A stretch of DNA of 10,000 nucleotides. Origin: Magnetospirillum sp. (GTDB lineage Bacteria > Pseudomonadota > Alphaproteobacteria > Rhodospirillales > Magnetospirillaceae). This document shows positions 1 to 7,138 of this stretch, one piece after another. Below the pieces are notes generated by a model. That model worked only from the letters and a program-made list of their open reading frames with translations. It did no database searches and was not told where the DNA came from. Where the stretch lies: contig JAIWOG010000255.1 in the NCBI GenBank assembly GCA_020217035.1, positions 1 through 10,000 of the forward strand, in the 5' to 3' direction. The first letter of the stretch is position 1, and every line of letters begins with the position of its first letter. Position numbers and translations under genes: made by a program.

Positions 1-24
1 CCGCTCAGGCAACCTTTTGCGGGA

Positions 25-807
25 TCAGCACCCCTGCCACACCGGCGCACGCTTGCCCAAAAAGGCGTCGATGCCTTCGGCGGCGTCGCGGGCCAGCATG
101 TTTTCGGTCATCACTTGCGCGGCATAATCATAGGCGTCGTCCAGGCCCATTTCCGCCTGGGCGTAGAACGCTTCCTTGCCCACTTTCAGGGTATGCGGCG
201 ATTTCGACGCGATCAGGGCGGCGAAATGGGCGACCTGGCGGTCCAGTTCGTGGGCGGGGACGGCACGGTTGACCAAGCCCCAGGCGCAGGCGGTGGCGGC
301 GTCGACGGCGTGGCCGGTCAGCAGCATTTCCATGGCCTGCTTGCGACCCACATTGCGCGACAGCGCCACCATGGGGGTCGAGCAGAACAAGCCGATGTTG
401 ACGCCGGGGGTGGCGAATTGGGCGTCGTCGGCGGCCACCGCCAGATCGCACGAGGCGACGATCTGGCAACCGGCGGCGGTGGCCATGGCGTGGACACGGG
501 CGATCACCGGGCGGGGGAAACGGACGATGGCCTTCATCATGCGCGAGCATTGGGCGAACACCGCCGCGATCTGCTCGCGGGTTTCCAGCGACCGCATTTC
601 CTTCAAGTCGTGACCGGCGCAAAAGGCCGGACCGTTGGCGGCCAGCACCACCACCTTGACCGACGAATCGGCGGCCAGCCGGGCCAGGGCCGCCTCGATT
701 TCCGTCATCATCGCCACCGACAGGGCGTTGCGGGCCTGGGGCCGGTTCAGCGTCAGCGTGGCGATACCGTCGGCGATGGCGGTGATGACGATGGGTTCGG
801 TGGACAT
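25..807 (-). CDS. Crotonase-fold enoyl-CoA hydratase/isomerase family protein, ECHDC3-like
   Basis: A complete 260-aa member of the crotonase superfamily. Members bind acyl-CoA thioesters and stabilise an enolate in an oxyanion hole. Visible signatures are the N-terminal NRPQARNALS segment (21-30), the first oxyanion-hole segment FCAGHDLKEM (62-71), the second around AAGCQIVASCD (111-121), and FATPGVNIGLFCSTP (131-145). The two glutamates of classical enoyl-CoA hydratase are absent: the first position reads Gln115, and the second, after FxxP, reads Gly135. This pattern matches the ECHDC3 branch, so simple hydratase activity is doubtful and the substrate is unknown. The ATG at 805-807 is supported by AGGGAGG (812-818) 4 nt upstream. 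The gene is divergent from a thioesterase gene, which suggests acyl-CoA metabolism. Fold and family are sure; the reaction is not. Confidence 0.9.
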   Translation of the reverse strand: MSTEPIVITAIADGIATLTLNRPQARNALSVAMMTEIEAALARLAADSSVKVVVLAANGPAFCAGHDLKEMRSLETREQIAAVFAQCSRMMKAIVRFPRPVIARVHAMATAAGCQIVASCDLAVAADDAQFATPGVNIGLFCSTPMVALSRNVGRKQAMEMLLTGHAVDAATACAWGLVNRAVPAHELDRQVAHFAALIASKSPHTLKVGKEAFYAQAEMGLDDAYDYAAQVMTENMLARDAAEGIDAFLGKRAPVWQGC

Positions 808-838
808 CGGGCCTCCCTTGTCATGGGCTTATGGTTCG

Positions 839-871
839 GGGCACAGTGTGCCCAGGAAACGATCAAACGTT
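839..871. promoter_or_regulatory. Candidate operator in a divergent intergenic region
   Basis: The 83-bp gap between the divergent crotonase and thioesterase genes contains a perfect palindrome at 839-853, GGGCACA-G-TGTGCCC with 7-bp arms. Five bases further on is a shorter dyad, AACG-N6-CGTT (858-871). Such dyads between divergent genes often bind a dimeric regulator, for example of the TetR or GntR families common in acyl-CoA metabolism. No regulator gene lies beside it and I could not identify convincing -35/-10 boxes. The palindrome is directly visible; its role is inference. Confidence 0.35.
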
Positions 872-890
872 CAATAACCCAGAGGACGAC

Positions 891-1301
891 ATGGCAGCCA
901 TCTCGGTCGAAGAATTCAATGCCGACTTCCTGCCCAAGGTGCCCATGGCGGCCAATATCGGCATCCGCGCCACGGCCCTGGCCAAGAACGAGGCGCGGCT
1001 GCTGATGCCGTTTTCCGACGCCCTGGCGCGGCCGGTCAACACGGTCAGCGGTCCGGCCTTGATGACCTTGGCCGACGTCGCCGCCTGGGCGGTGGTGCTG
1101 ACGGTGATCGGGCGCCAGGAAATGGCGGTGACCACCAGCCTGACCATGAACTTCCTGCGCATGCCGGGGTCAGCGGACATCGTCGCCGAGGCCAAGATCT
1201 TGAAAATGGGACGCCGTCTGGCGGTGTCGGCCATCGAGTTGATTCGCGTCGACACCGACGACCTGGTGGCCCACGCCACCGCCACTTACGCCATTCCGTA
1301 A
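891..1301 (+). CDS. PaaI-like hotdog-fold acyl-CoA thioesterase
   Basis: A 136-aa single-domain hotdog protein of the PaaI/YdiI thioesterase superfamily, which hydrolyses acyl-CoA thioesters and usually works as a tetramer in the cytoplasm. The core motif is ARPVNTVSGPALMTLADVAAW (46-66): the helix with Asp62 is the usual catalytic segment, but the common HGG preceding it is replaced by SGP. The later strands include AVTTSLTMNFLR (79-90), followed by a Lys/Arg-containing strand (KILKMGRRLAV, 102-112). The ATG at 891 was chosen because GAGG (882-885) lies 5 nt upstream and the homology-like part begins there; an in-frame ATG at 831 would run through the intergenic palindrome. It is divergent from the crotonase gene, and the two may act on the same acyl-CoA. 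Substrate unknown. Confidence 0.87.
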   Translation: MAAISVEEFNADFLPKVPMAANIGIRATALAKNEARLLMPFSDALARPVNTVSGPALMTLADVAAWAVVLTVIGRQEMAVTTSLTMNFLRMPGSADIVAEAKILKMGRRLAVSAIELIRVDTDDLVAHATATYAIP

Positions 1302-1310
1302 GGGGGGGGC

Positions 1311-1526
1311 CTATTCCAAGGACTGGGTGACGACCTGCAACTTGCCGGGTGCGTCGGCCACCAGGTTCAGCACCACGGTGCCGGATTCGCTGCGCACCAT
1401 CAATTCGCAGAACCAGACGCCGGTATCGACCTCGCGCGGGGTGGAGATTTCTATCATCGACACGTTTTCCACGTCCATGGACAGGGAATGGTTGTCGCGA
1501 AAGGAAATGGCGGCGACGGTTTGCAT
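1311..1526 (-). CDS. Small hypothetical protein (71 aa)
   Basis: Not recognised. The product starts MQTVAAISFRDN and ends QVVTQSLE. It has no signal peptide or membrane segment. Alternating hydrophobic residues (for example VWFCELMVR, then TVVLNLVADA) suggest a small all-beta domain, probably cytoplasmic, with a single cysteine. The start at 1526 is preferred over an in-frame ATG at 1553 because a clear GGGAG (1533-1537) lies 6 nt upstream of it and the 1553 ATG has none. The gene is convergent with the thioesterase (9 bp between stops) and lies 103 bp downstream of ptsP on the same strand. The reading frame, ribosome binding site and non-random composition support a real gene; the function cannot be given. 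Confidence 0.7.
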   Translation of the reverse strand: MQTVAAISFRDNHSLSMDVENVSMIEISTPREVDTGVWFCELMVRSESGTVVLNLVADAPGKLQVVTQSLE

Positions 1527-1532
1527 GACGGT

Positions 1533-1537
1533 CTCCC
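1533..1537 (-). promoter_or_regulatory. Ribosome binding site deciding the start of the 71-aa gene
   Basis: GGGAG on the minus strand, 6 nt before the ATG at 1524-1526. The alternative upstream ATG (1551-1553) lacks any purine-rich Shine-Dalgarno, so the shorter product is preferred. Confidence 0.6.
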
Positions 1538-1629
1538 GTTGTTTCGACCCCATGACAGGCTGGCGGAAACCGGGCCTGCCGTCAATGTGTGCGCAAGGGC
1601 GGGGAACTTGGGGTTTATGAGTTTACGCC

Positions 1630-3894
1630 CTAAAGGATCACTTGATGATCCAGGGCGAAGGCGCGCAGCCGGTCGCGCAGCGAGCGATCGGGAAGCTTCA
1701 GCAGGTGGTCCAGATAGGCCCGCACCGGGCCGACCGACAACGACCGGATCATGGTCTTGACCGGGCCCATGCTGGGCGCCGACACCGACAGCACGCGGAC
1801 GCCGCAGGCCAGCAGCGCCATGGCTTCCAGCGGCCGGCCGGCCATCTCGCCGCACACCGAAAGGGTGACGCCGGCGGCGTCGCACTTGGCCGCCACATAG
1901 CGCATGAAGGTCAGCAATCCCGGCGACAGCGGGTCGTAGCGTTCGGCGATGCGGGGGTTGCCGCGGTCCACCGCGTAAAGGAACTGGGTCAGATCGTTGG
2001 AACCGATGGAAACGAAATCCACCAACGGCAACAGCGAATCCATCTGGAAGGCGAGCGCCGGCACTTCCAGCATGGTCCCGACCCTGAGCTTGCTGGGCAG
2101 CTTGTGGCCGCATTCCGCCTCGTGGGCGATCTCCATGTCCAGCAGTCGCCGGGCTTGGACCAGTTCGGCGACTTCGGCGACCATGGGGAACATGATGGAC
2201 AATTCTCGCCCCTGCGCCGCCCGCAAAAGCGCACGCAACTGGTGGCGCATCACCGCCGGGCGGTCAAGGGTGATGCGGATCGACCGCCAACCCAGCGCCG
2301 GGTTGTCCTCGTCATAGGGGTTCCAATAGGGCAGCACCTTGTCGCCGCCCACGTCGAGTGTGCGGAACACCACCGGCTTGCCCGATGCCTGGTCGATGAT
2401 CTTCTTGTAAAGAGTTGTCTGAGCGGTGACGTCGGGCAGGGCGTTGCGGGCCATGAACGGCAATTCGGTGCGGTAAAGGCCGATGCCGTCGGCGCCGCTG
2501 TCTTCCAGATGCTGCATGTCCAGCAGCAGGCCGGCGTTCATCATCAGCCTGACCGCGATGCCGTCCCGCGTGATGGCCGGCAGGTCGCGCAGTTTGGCGT
2601 AATGGGCGGCGCGGCGCTGGCGCTGGCTCAGCGCGTCGGAAAAGATGTCGCGGATGTCGTCGCTGGGGCGCAGGAACACCTGGCCGTTGTCGCCGTCGAT
2701 GACCACCGGGTCCAGGGACTCGACCTTGTCCAAAGCTTCCTTGCAGCGTCCCACCACCGGAATGTCGAGCGCACGGGCGACGATGGCCACGTGCATGGTC
2801 GGGCTGCCTTCTTCCATGACCAAGCCGCGCAGCCGCTTGGGATCATAGTCGAACAATTCCATCGGCCCCATGGAACGGGCGAACAAGATGGCGTCGGCCG
2901 GCAACTCGCCCCGGGCGGCCGAGCCGCTTTCCCCCGACAGGTGCTGCAACAGGCGGTTGGCCAAGTCCTCGAAATCGTGCAGGCGTTCGCGCAGGTAAGG
3001 GTCGGTGATCTGGCTCATGCGGGCGCGCATGTCCTCGTGCACCTTCTGCACCGCGGCCTCGGCGGTCAGGCCGGTCTTGATGGCTTCGCCGATCTTGCCC
3101 AGCCAGCCCTTGTCCTCGGTGAACATGCGATAGGTTTCAAGCACGTCGCGGTGCTCGCCGTCGCGCATCTCGGGGCGCGAGAACAGATCGTCCAGCGCCT
3201 TCTTGATGTCGGCCAGCGCCGTCTTCAGGCGGTCGTGCTCGACATCGGGGTCTTCGGCGACCAGGCGGCGGATGACGATGCGTGGATTGTGCAAGATGGC
3301 GGTGCCGATGCCGACGCCGCCATTCAGGCGGATGCCTTCCAGGCGCAACGGCAGCAGGGCGTTGCCGTCCACCGGGGTCAGCTCCTCGCGGCTGACCAAT
3401 TCGCCCGAGGCCACCAACTCGGCCAGCACCATGGCCACCGTTTCCATGGTCTCGATTTCTTCGTCGGTGTAATGACGCATGGTGCGGTTTTGCACCACCA
3501 GCACGCCGACGACGCGGCCGCCCCGGATGATGGGCACGCCCATCAGCGAGTGGAAGATCTCTTCGCCGGTTTCCGGACGATAGGCGAAATTAGGGTGGCT
3601 TTGGGCGTCGGCCAGGGCCAGCGGCCGGGCATGGGCGGCGATGTCGCCCACCAGACCTTCACCGACCCGCAGGCGGGTGTTGTGGATGGCGCCCTTCTTC
3701 AGGCCCTCGGTGGCGAACAGTTCCAGCACTTCGCCGGCCCGCATGACATAGCACGAGCACACTTCGGCGACCATGTCGGCGGCGATCAGGCCGACGACGC
3801 GACTGAGCCTTTCCTCGGCGCTGCCGCCGCCAGCCATGACGTCGCGCAGCCGTGCCAGCAGGCGGCGCGAGACGGAAGGCGCCGCCGGGCTCAT
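1630..3894 (-). CDS. ptsP: Phosphoenolpyruvate-protein phosphotransferase of the nitrogen PTS (EI-Ntr)
   Basis: A 754-aa cytoplasmic enzyme I of the nitrogen PTS, about the length of E. coli PtsP. It autophosphorylates from PEP and passes the phosphate to NPr and on to EIIA-Ntr. Domain order: N-terminal GAF sensor (about 20-165); the EI N-terminal part with the NPr-binding helical region (about 185-330); the swivelling phosphohistidine segment EEGSPTMHVAIVARALDIPV (361-380) with His368 as the phosphoacceptor; and the PEP-binding TIM barrel (about 445-725) with GLYRTELPFM (472-481), RTLDVGGDK (511-519), GSNDLTQF (631-638) and CGEMAG (681-686, Cys681 the catalytic acid). In Caulobacter and Sinorhizobium the GAF domain responds to glutamine; that role here is inferred. 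The ATG shares one base with the upstream TGA (TGATG), with AGGGA (3903-3907) 8 nt before it, so translational coupling is likely. Confidence 0.97.
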   Translation of the reverse strand: MSPAAPSVSRRLLARLRDVMAGGGSAEERLSRVVGLIAADMVAEVCSCYVMRAGEVLELFATEGLKKGAIHNTRLRVGEGLVGDIAAHARPLALADAQSHPNFAYRPETGEEIFHSLMGVPIIRGGRVVGVLVVQNRTMRHYTDEEIETMETVAMVLAELVASGELVSREELTPVDGNALLPLRLEGIRLNGGVGIGTAILHNPRIVIRRLVAEDPDVEHDRLKTALADIKKALDDLFSRPEMRDGEHRDVLETYRMFTEDKGWLGKIGEAIKTGLTAEAAVQKVHEDMRARMSQITDPYLRERLHDFEDLANRLLQHLSGESGSAARGELPADAILFARSMGPMELFDYDPKRLRGLVMEEGSPTMHVAIVARALDIPVVGRCKEALDKVESLDPVVIDGDNGQVFLRPSDDIRDIFSDALSQRQRRAAHYAKLRDLPAITRDGIAVRLMMNAGLLLDMQHLEDSGADGIGLYRTELPFMARNALPDVTAQTTLYKKIIDQASGKPVVFRTLDVGGDKVLPYWNPYDEDNPALGWRSIRITLDRPAVMRHQLRALLRAAQGRELSIMFPMVAEVAELVQARRLLDMEIAHEAECGHKLPSKLRVGTMLEVPALAFQMDSLLPLVDFVSIGSNDLTQFLYAVDRGNPRIAERYDPLSPGLLTFMRYVAAKCDAAGVTLSVCGEMAGRPLEAMALLACGVRVLSVSAPSMGPVKTMIRSLSVGPVRAYLDHLLKLPDRSLRDRLRAFALDHQVIL

Positions 3895-4925
3895 CACGAC
3901 GATCCCTGACGGGCGGCCAGGGCGCCTTGCGCCTGATCCAGCAATTCGGAGAAAATCTCGGCGCAGGGCTGGACCTTGGTGACCAGGCCGACGCTTTGTC
4001 CGGCCATCACCGAGCCCATTTCGACGTCGCCGTCGATGACGGCGCGACGCAGTGCGCCCGCCCAGTAATGCTCGATCTCGAGCTGGGCGTCCTTGTGCTC
4101 CAACTCGCCGGCGCGATAGCGGCTGATGACCTGATGCTGGAACTCGACGAAGCGTTTGGTGCCTTCGTTGGCCAAGGCGCGAACCGGGATCACCGGGAAG
4201 GCCGGGTCCACCTGGGTGGTGGGCACGGCGTCGCGGGCGGCGGCCTTGATGAAGGCCTGCTTGAAATTGGGGTGCGCCACGCATTCGTTGGCGCAGACGA
4301 AACGGGTGCCCAATTGGACCCCGGCGGCGCCCATTTCCAGGTAGCTGACGATGACCTCGCCGCGGCCGATGCCGCCGGCGACGAAGATCGGCAGCTGTTC
4401 GGCCATCACCGGCAGGATTTCCTGGGCCAGCACGCTGGTGGAAACCGGGCCGATATGGCCGCCGGCCTCGGCACCCTCGATGACCAGGGCGTCGACGCCC
4501 GACCGCACCAGCTTCTTGGCCAGCACCAGGGCCGGGGCGAAGCACACCACCTTGGCGCCGGTGTCCTTGGCCCGCTTGATGGCCGCCGCGCTGGGCAGGC
4601 CGCCAGCCAACACCACGTGGCTGACGCCATTGGCGCCGCAGACGTCGATCAACTGGTCCAGCTTGGGATGCATGGTGATCAGGTTGACGCCGAAGGGCTT
4701 GGCGGTCAGGGCCTGGGTGGCCTTGATCTCCTCGTCCAGGCGCTCGGGCTCCATCGAGCCGCAGGCGATGACGCCGAAGCCGCCTGAATTGGAGATGGCC
4801 GCCACCAGGTGGCGTTCCGAGACCCAGGACATGGCGCCGCCCATGATGGCGTAATCCGTGCCCAGGAACTCGCGCCCCCGTTGCCACAGCCGGTCCAGCC
4901 GTCCCAGGCTAGCCATCGCCGTCAT
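3894..4925 (-). CDS. FMN-dependent nitronate monooxygenase / FabK-like oxidoreductase
   Basis: A 343-aa TIM-barrel flavoprotein of the 2-nitropropane dioxygenase superfamily. Visible motifs: IMGGAMSWVSERHLVAAISN (27-46) with SGGFGVIACGS (47-57); KPFGVNLI (76-83); the active-site EGAEAGGHIGP (150-160) with candidate catalytic His157; and the FMN-phosphate-binding FVAGGIGRGE (181-190) and GAAGVQLGTRFV (199-210). Members oxidise nitronates, reduce quinones with NAD(P)H or, as FabK, reduce enoyl-ACP; EAGGH occurs in both NMO-like and FabK proteins, so sequence alone does not decide. The ATG at 4925 lies 13 nt after the lysC stop with a weak GGGTGA 4 nt upstream; another ATG is at 4916. It is co-transcribed by position with lysC and ptsP, but no functional link to either is obvious. 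Confidence 0.88.
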   Translation of the reverse strand: MTAMASLGRLDRLWQRGREFLGTDYAIMGGAMSWVSERHLVAAISNSGGFGVIACGSMEPERLDEEIKATQALTAKPFGVNLITMHPKLDQLIDVCGANGVSHVVLAGGLPSAAAIKRAKDTGAKVVCFAPALVLAKKLVRSGVDALVIEGAEAGGHIGPVSTSVLAQEILPVMAEQLPIFVAGGIGRGEVIVSYLEMGAAGVQLGTRFVCANECVAHPNFKQAFIKAAARDAVPTTQVDPAFPVIPVRALANEGTKRFVEFQHQVISRYRAGELEHKDAQLEIEHYWAGALRRAVIDGDVEMGSVMAGQSVGLVTKVQPCAEIFSELLDQAQGALAARQGSS

Positions 4926-4938
4926 CCGATCACCCGTG

Positions 4939-6159
4939 TTACGCCGCATCCAGACCGTAGGCGGTGTGCAAGGCACGCAACGCCAATTCGGTGTACTTTT
5001 CCTCGATCAGCACGCTGATCTTGATTTCCGAGGTCGAGATGACCTGGATGTTGATGCCTTCGGCGGCCAGGGTCTGGAACATCTTCTGGGCGATGCCGGC
5101 ATGGCTGCGCATGCCGACGCCGATGACCGAAACCTTGACCACGTTGGAATCGGCGATCAGACCTTGATAGGCCAAGGTGGCCTTGTTGTCCTCGATCACC
5201 TTCTTGGCGCGGTCTAGGTCGGCCTTGCCGACGGTGAAGGTCAGGTCGGTGGACTTGCCGTCTTCCGACACGTTTTGGACGATCATGTCGACGTTGACCG
5301 CGGCGTCGGCCAAGGGGCCGAAGATGGCGGCGGCGACGCCGGGACGGTCGGCCACCTTGACCAAGGTGATCTTGGCTTCGTCGCGGCTATAGGCGATGCC
5401 GCTCAACAGTTCCTTTTCCACGATCTCATCCTCATCGCAAACCAGAGTTCCGGGCTTGTCCTCGAAGCTGGACAGCACCTGCACCCGCACATGATGCTTC
5501 ATGGCCATTTCGACCGAGCGGGTTTGCAGCACCTTGGCGCCCACCGACGCCAGTTCCAGCATTTCCTCGTAAGTGATCTTATCGAGCTTCTTCGCCTTGG
5601 TCACGATCCGGGGATCGGTGGTGTAGACGCCGTCCACGTCGGTGTAGATGTCGCAACGGTCGGCATGCAGAGCCGCCGCCAGCGCCACGGCAGAAGTGTC
5701 CGAGCCGCCGCGGCCCAGGGTCGAGATGCGGTTGCCAGGCGCGATGCCCTGGAAGCCGGCGACCACCGCCACTTCGCCCTTTTCCATGCCGGCCACCATG
5801 TCGGTGGTGTCGATGCTGTCGATGCGGGCCTTGCCGTGCACGTCGTCGGTGCGGATGGGCACCTGCCAGCCGGTCCACGACCGCGCCTTCAGGCCCAGTT
5901 CCTGCAGCCCGATGGCCAACAGGCCGGTGGTCACCTGCTCGCCGGTGGCGACGACGGCGTCGTATTCGCGTTGGTCGTGCAGCGGCGCCATCTGCTTGCA
6001 CCAATCCACCAGTTGGTTGGTGGCGCCCGACATGGCCGAAACCACCACGGCGACCTGGTTGCCGGCCTCGACCTCGCGCTTGACGCGTCGTGCCACGTTC
6101 TTGATACGGTCGATGTCGCCGACGGAGGTTCCGCCGAATTTCATCACGATACGAGCCAT
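4939..6159 (-). CDS. lysC: Aspartate kinase, monofunctional, with two C-terminal ACT domains
   Basis: A 406-aa aspartokinase, catalysing ATP-dependent phosphorylation of L-aspartate to beta-aspartyl phosphate, the first step toward lysine, threonine, methionine and diaminopimelate. The kinase domain (about 1-250) shows KFGGTSVGD (7-15), VVSAMSGATN (39-48), the substrate-binding RGGSDTSA (150-157) and the nucleotide-binding YTDVDGVYTTDPR (172-184). Two ACT domains follow (about 264-335 and 342-400), including DRPGVAAAIFGPLA and QVISTSEIKISVLI, the sort of site through which lysine, often with threonine, gives feedback inhibition in this class. Length is typical. The ATG at 6159 puts KFGGTSV at the expected distance and has AAGGAAG 5 nt upstream; an in-frame ATG at 6186 has no such support. 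First gene of the lysC-oxidoreductase-ptsP run. Confidence 0.98.
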   Translation of the reverse strand: MARIVMKFGGTSVGDIDRIKNVARRVKREVEAGNQVAVVVSAMSGATNQLVDWCKQMAPLHDQREYDAVVATGEQVTTGLLAIGLQELGLKARSWTGWQVPIRTDDVHGKARIDSIDTTDMVAGMEKGEVAVVAGFQGIAPGNRISTLGRGGSDTSAVALAAALHADRCDIYTDVDGVYTTDPRIVTKAKKLDKITYEEMLELASVGAKVLQTRSVEMAMKHHVRVQVLSSFEDKPGTLVCDEDEIVEKELLSGIAYSRDEAKITLVKVADRPGVAAAIFGPLADAAVNVDMIVQNVSEDGKSTDLTFTVGKADLDRAKKVIEDNKATLAYQGLIADSNVVKVSVIGVGMRSHAGIAQKMFQTLAAEGINIQVISTSEIKISVLIEEKYTELALRALHTAYGLDAA

Positions 6160-6315
6160 GAAATCTTCCTTCAGCACCGGGGCCAACTGGGCCGCCGGTT
6201 CATATTTCTTCGTCTGCCCGGTTGCCGCCCGAAGGGCGCCCCTTCATACTCTGTCCCCCATCGGGACGCAAGCCCGGTCCCCTGCCCGAACATGCCTTTA
6301 TTCCAGGAGCATCCT
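6160..6315. promoter_or_regulatory. Divergent lysC/ubiG intergenic region
   Basis: This 156-bp gap must hold the promoters for the leftward lysC operon and rightward ubiG unless they start further out. Visible items are a lysC Shine-Dalgarno, a ubiG AGGAG at 6305-6309, and a short hairpin CGCCC-GAA-GGGCG at 6226-6238. I found no convincing sigma-70 boxes, attenuator peptide or lysine riboswitch. Confidence 0.4.
6165..6171 (-). promoter_or_regulatory. Ribosome binding site deciding the lysC start
   Basis: AAGGAAG on the minus strand, 5 nt before the ATG at 6157-6159. It fixes the start at MARIVMKFGG rather than nine codons further upstream. Confidence 0.75.
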
Positions 6316-7065
6316 ATGACCTCAGCCGCCCCCCAATCCCGCCCAGGAACCGCCTCGGCGGAAGAGGTCGCCCGCTTCACCGCCATGGCCGAGGAATGGT
6401 GGGATCCGGCCGGCAAGTTCCGCCCGCTGCACCGCTTCAACCCGGTTCGCCTGTCCTTCATCCGCCGCGAGATGGCCGTCCATTTCGGCCGCGACCCCCA
6501 GGCGGCGCGGCCGTTCGAGGGGCTGACCCTGCTGGATGTCGGCTGTGGCGGCGGCCTGCTGTCGGAACCCCTGGCCCGCATGGGCTTTTCCGTCACCGGA
6601 ATCGACGCTGGCGAGCGTAACGTCGCCGTCGCCCGCATCCATGCCGAAAAGTCCGGCGTGGCGGTGGAGTACCGGGTCGGCGGTCCCGAGGACGTGGAGC
6701 CCGAAAGCTTCGACGTGGTGCTGTCCATGGAAGTGATCGAACACGTGCCCGACCCGGCCCGCTTCATCGCCTTGGCCGCCGGCGCCTTGAAGCCCGGCGG
6801 CGTGTTCCTGGGCGCCACCCTGAACCGCACCGCCAAGTCCTATCTGATGGCGGTGATCGGCGCCGAATATGTGCTGCGCTGGTTGCCGCGCGGCACCCAT
6901 GACTGGAAGAAGTTCGTGCGTCCGTCGGAATTCGCCACCTTCCTGCGCCAGGCCGGCATCGAGACCAAGGCATTCCGTGGCATGGAATTCAAGCCGCTGT
7001 CCGACGAATGGGTGGAAACCATGAATTTGGACGTCAATTACATGCTGATGGGGATCAAGCCCTGA
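6316..7065 (+). CDS. ubiG: Ubiquinone biosynthesis O-methyltransferase
   Basis: A 249-aa SAM-dependent methyltransferase that carries out both O-methylation steps of ubiquinone synthesis (on the polyprenyl-dihydroxyphenol and on demethylubiquinol). The family N-terminus FTAMAEEWWDPAGKFRPLHR (21-40) and FNPVRLSFI (41-49) are characteristic of UbiG. SAM-binding motif I is LLDVGCGGGLLSEPLARMG (72-90), with GIDAGERNVAVAR (95-107) after it. Post-motifs are FDVVLSMEVIEHVPD (132-146) and LKPGGVFLGATLNR (158-171), then RGTHDWKKFVRPSE (192-205). The ATG at 6316 is set by AGGAG (6305-6309) with 6-nt spacing and gives the usual family length; the open frame upstream of it is antisense to lysC. It probably acts at the inner membrane with other Ubi proteins. 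Divergent from lysC. Confidence 0.96.
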   Translation: MTSAAPQSRPGTASAEEVARFTAMAEEWWDPAGKFRPLHRFNPVRLSFIRREMAVHFGRDPQAARPFEGLTLLDVGCGGGLLSEPLARMGFSVTGIDAGERNVAVARIHAEKSGVAVEYRVGGPEDVEPESFDVVLSMEVIEHVPDPARFIALAAGALKPGGVFLGATLNRTAKSYLMAVIGAEYVLRWLPRGTHDWKKFVRPSEFATFLRQAGIETKAFRGMEFKPLSDEWVETMNLDVNYMLMGIKP

Positions 7066-7069
7066 GCGG

Positions 7070-7085
7070 ACAGCCTTAAGGCTGT
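7070..7085. terminator. Palindrome just after ubiG, possible terminator or operator
   Basis: ACAGCCTTAAGGCTGT is a perfect 16-bp palindrome starting 5 nt after the ubiG stop. As RNA it would give a 6-bp stem with a TTAA loop. No T-tract follows, so it is not a standard intrinsic terminator; as DNA it could be an operator for the downstream kinase. The symmetry is seen; the role is a guess. Confidence 0.35.
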
Positions 7086-7088
7086 GAT

Positions 7089-7138
7089 GCCCCCGCGCCA
7101 AAGTGGTGTATCATCGATTTGGCATGAATATCGGGGGC
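7089..7138 (+). promoter_or_regulatory. Leader stem-loop able to sequester the kinase Shine-Dalgarno
   Basis: GCCCCCG (7089-7095) is complementary to CGGGGGC (7132-7138). Nested inside, GCCAAA (7097-7102) is complementary to TTTGGC (7118-7123), leaving a 15-nt loop and an 8-nt bulge. The G-run 7133-7137 is the only credible Shine-Dalgarno for the ATG at 7142, so the fold would hide it. This applies only if the transcript begins upstream of 7089. The pairing is visible; regulation is inferred. Confidence 0.4.

Noticed and set aside
1..24. Fragment of another gene at the left edge
   Set aside because: Only 24 bp beyond the crotonase stop; nothing can be supported.
115..1005. Plus-strand open frame opposite the crotonase gene
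   Set aside because: Shadow frame of the crotonase gene running out of frame into the thioesterase; no recognisable protein features.
1551..1585. Possible promoter for the 71-aa gene (TTGACG at 1580-1585, minus strand)
   Set aside because: No acceptable -10 box occurs at 16-19 nt spacing.
1642..3909. Long plus-strand open frame (755 codons) opposite ptsP
   Set aside because: It is the antisense shadow of a strongly conserved PtsP; its Gln/His/Gly-rich composition is typical of GC-rich antisense frames.
3895..4887. Upstream extension of the ptsP frame, suggesting a 1085-aa fusion
   Set aside because: The extension lies in the oxidoreductase gene in another frame and is Arg/Gly/Pro-rich low-complexity translation; the TGATG start fits PtsP length.
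5275..6315. N-terminal extension of the ubiG frame
   Set aside because: It is antisense to lysC, with no family similarity; AGGAG before 6316 and normal UbiG length fix the start.
6160..6315. Lysine riboswitch or attenuator ahead of lysC
   Set aside because: Only a 5-bp hairpin is visible; no leader peptide rich in lysine codons and no riboswitch-like conserved core.
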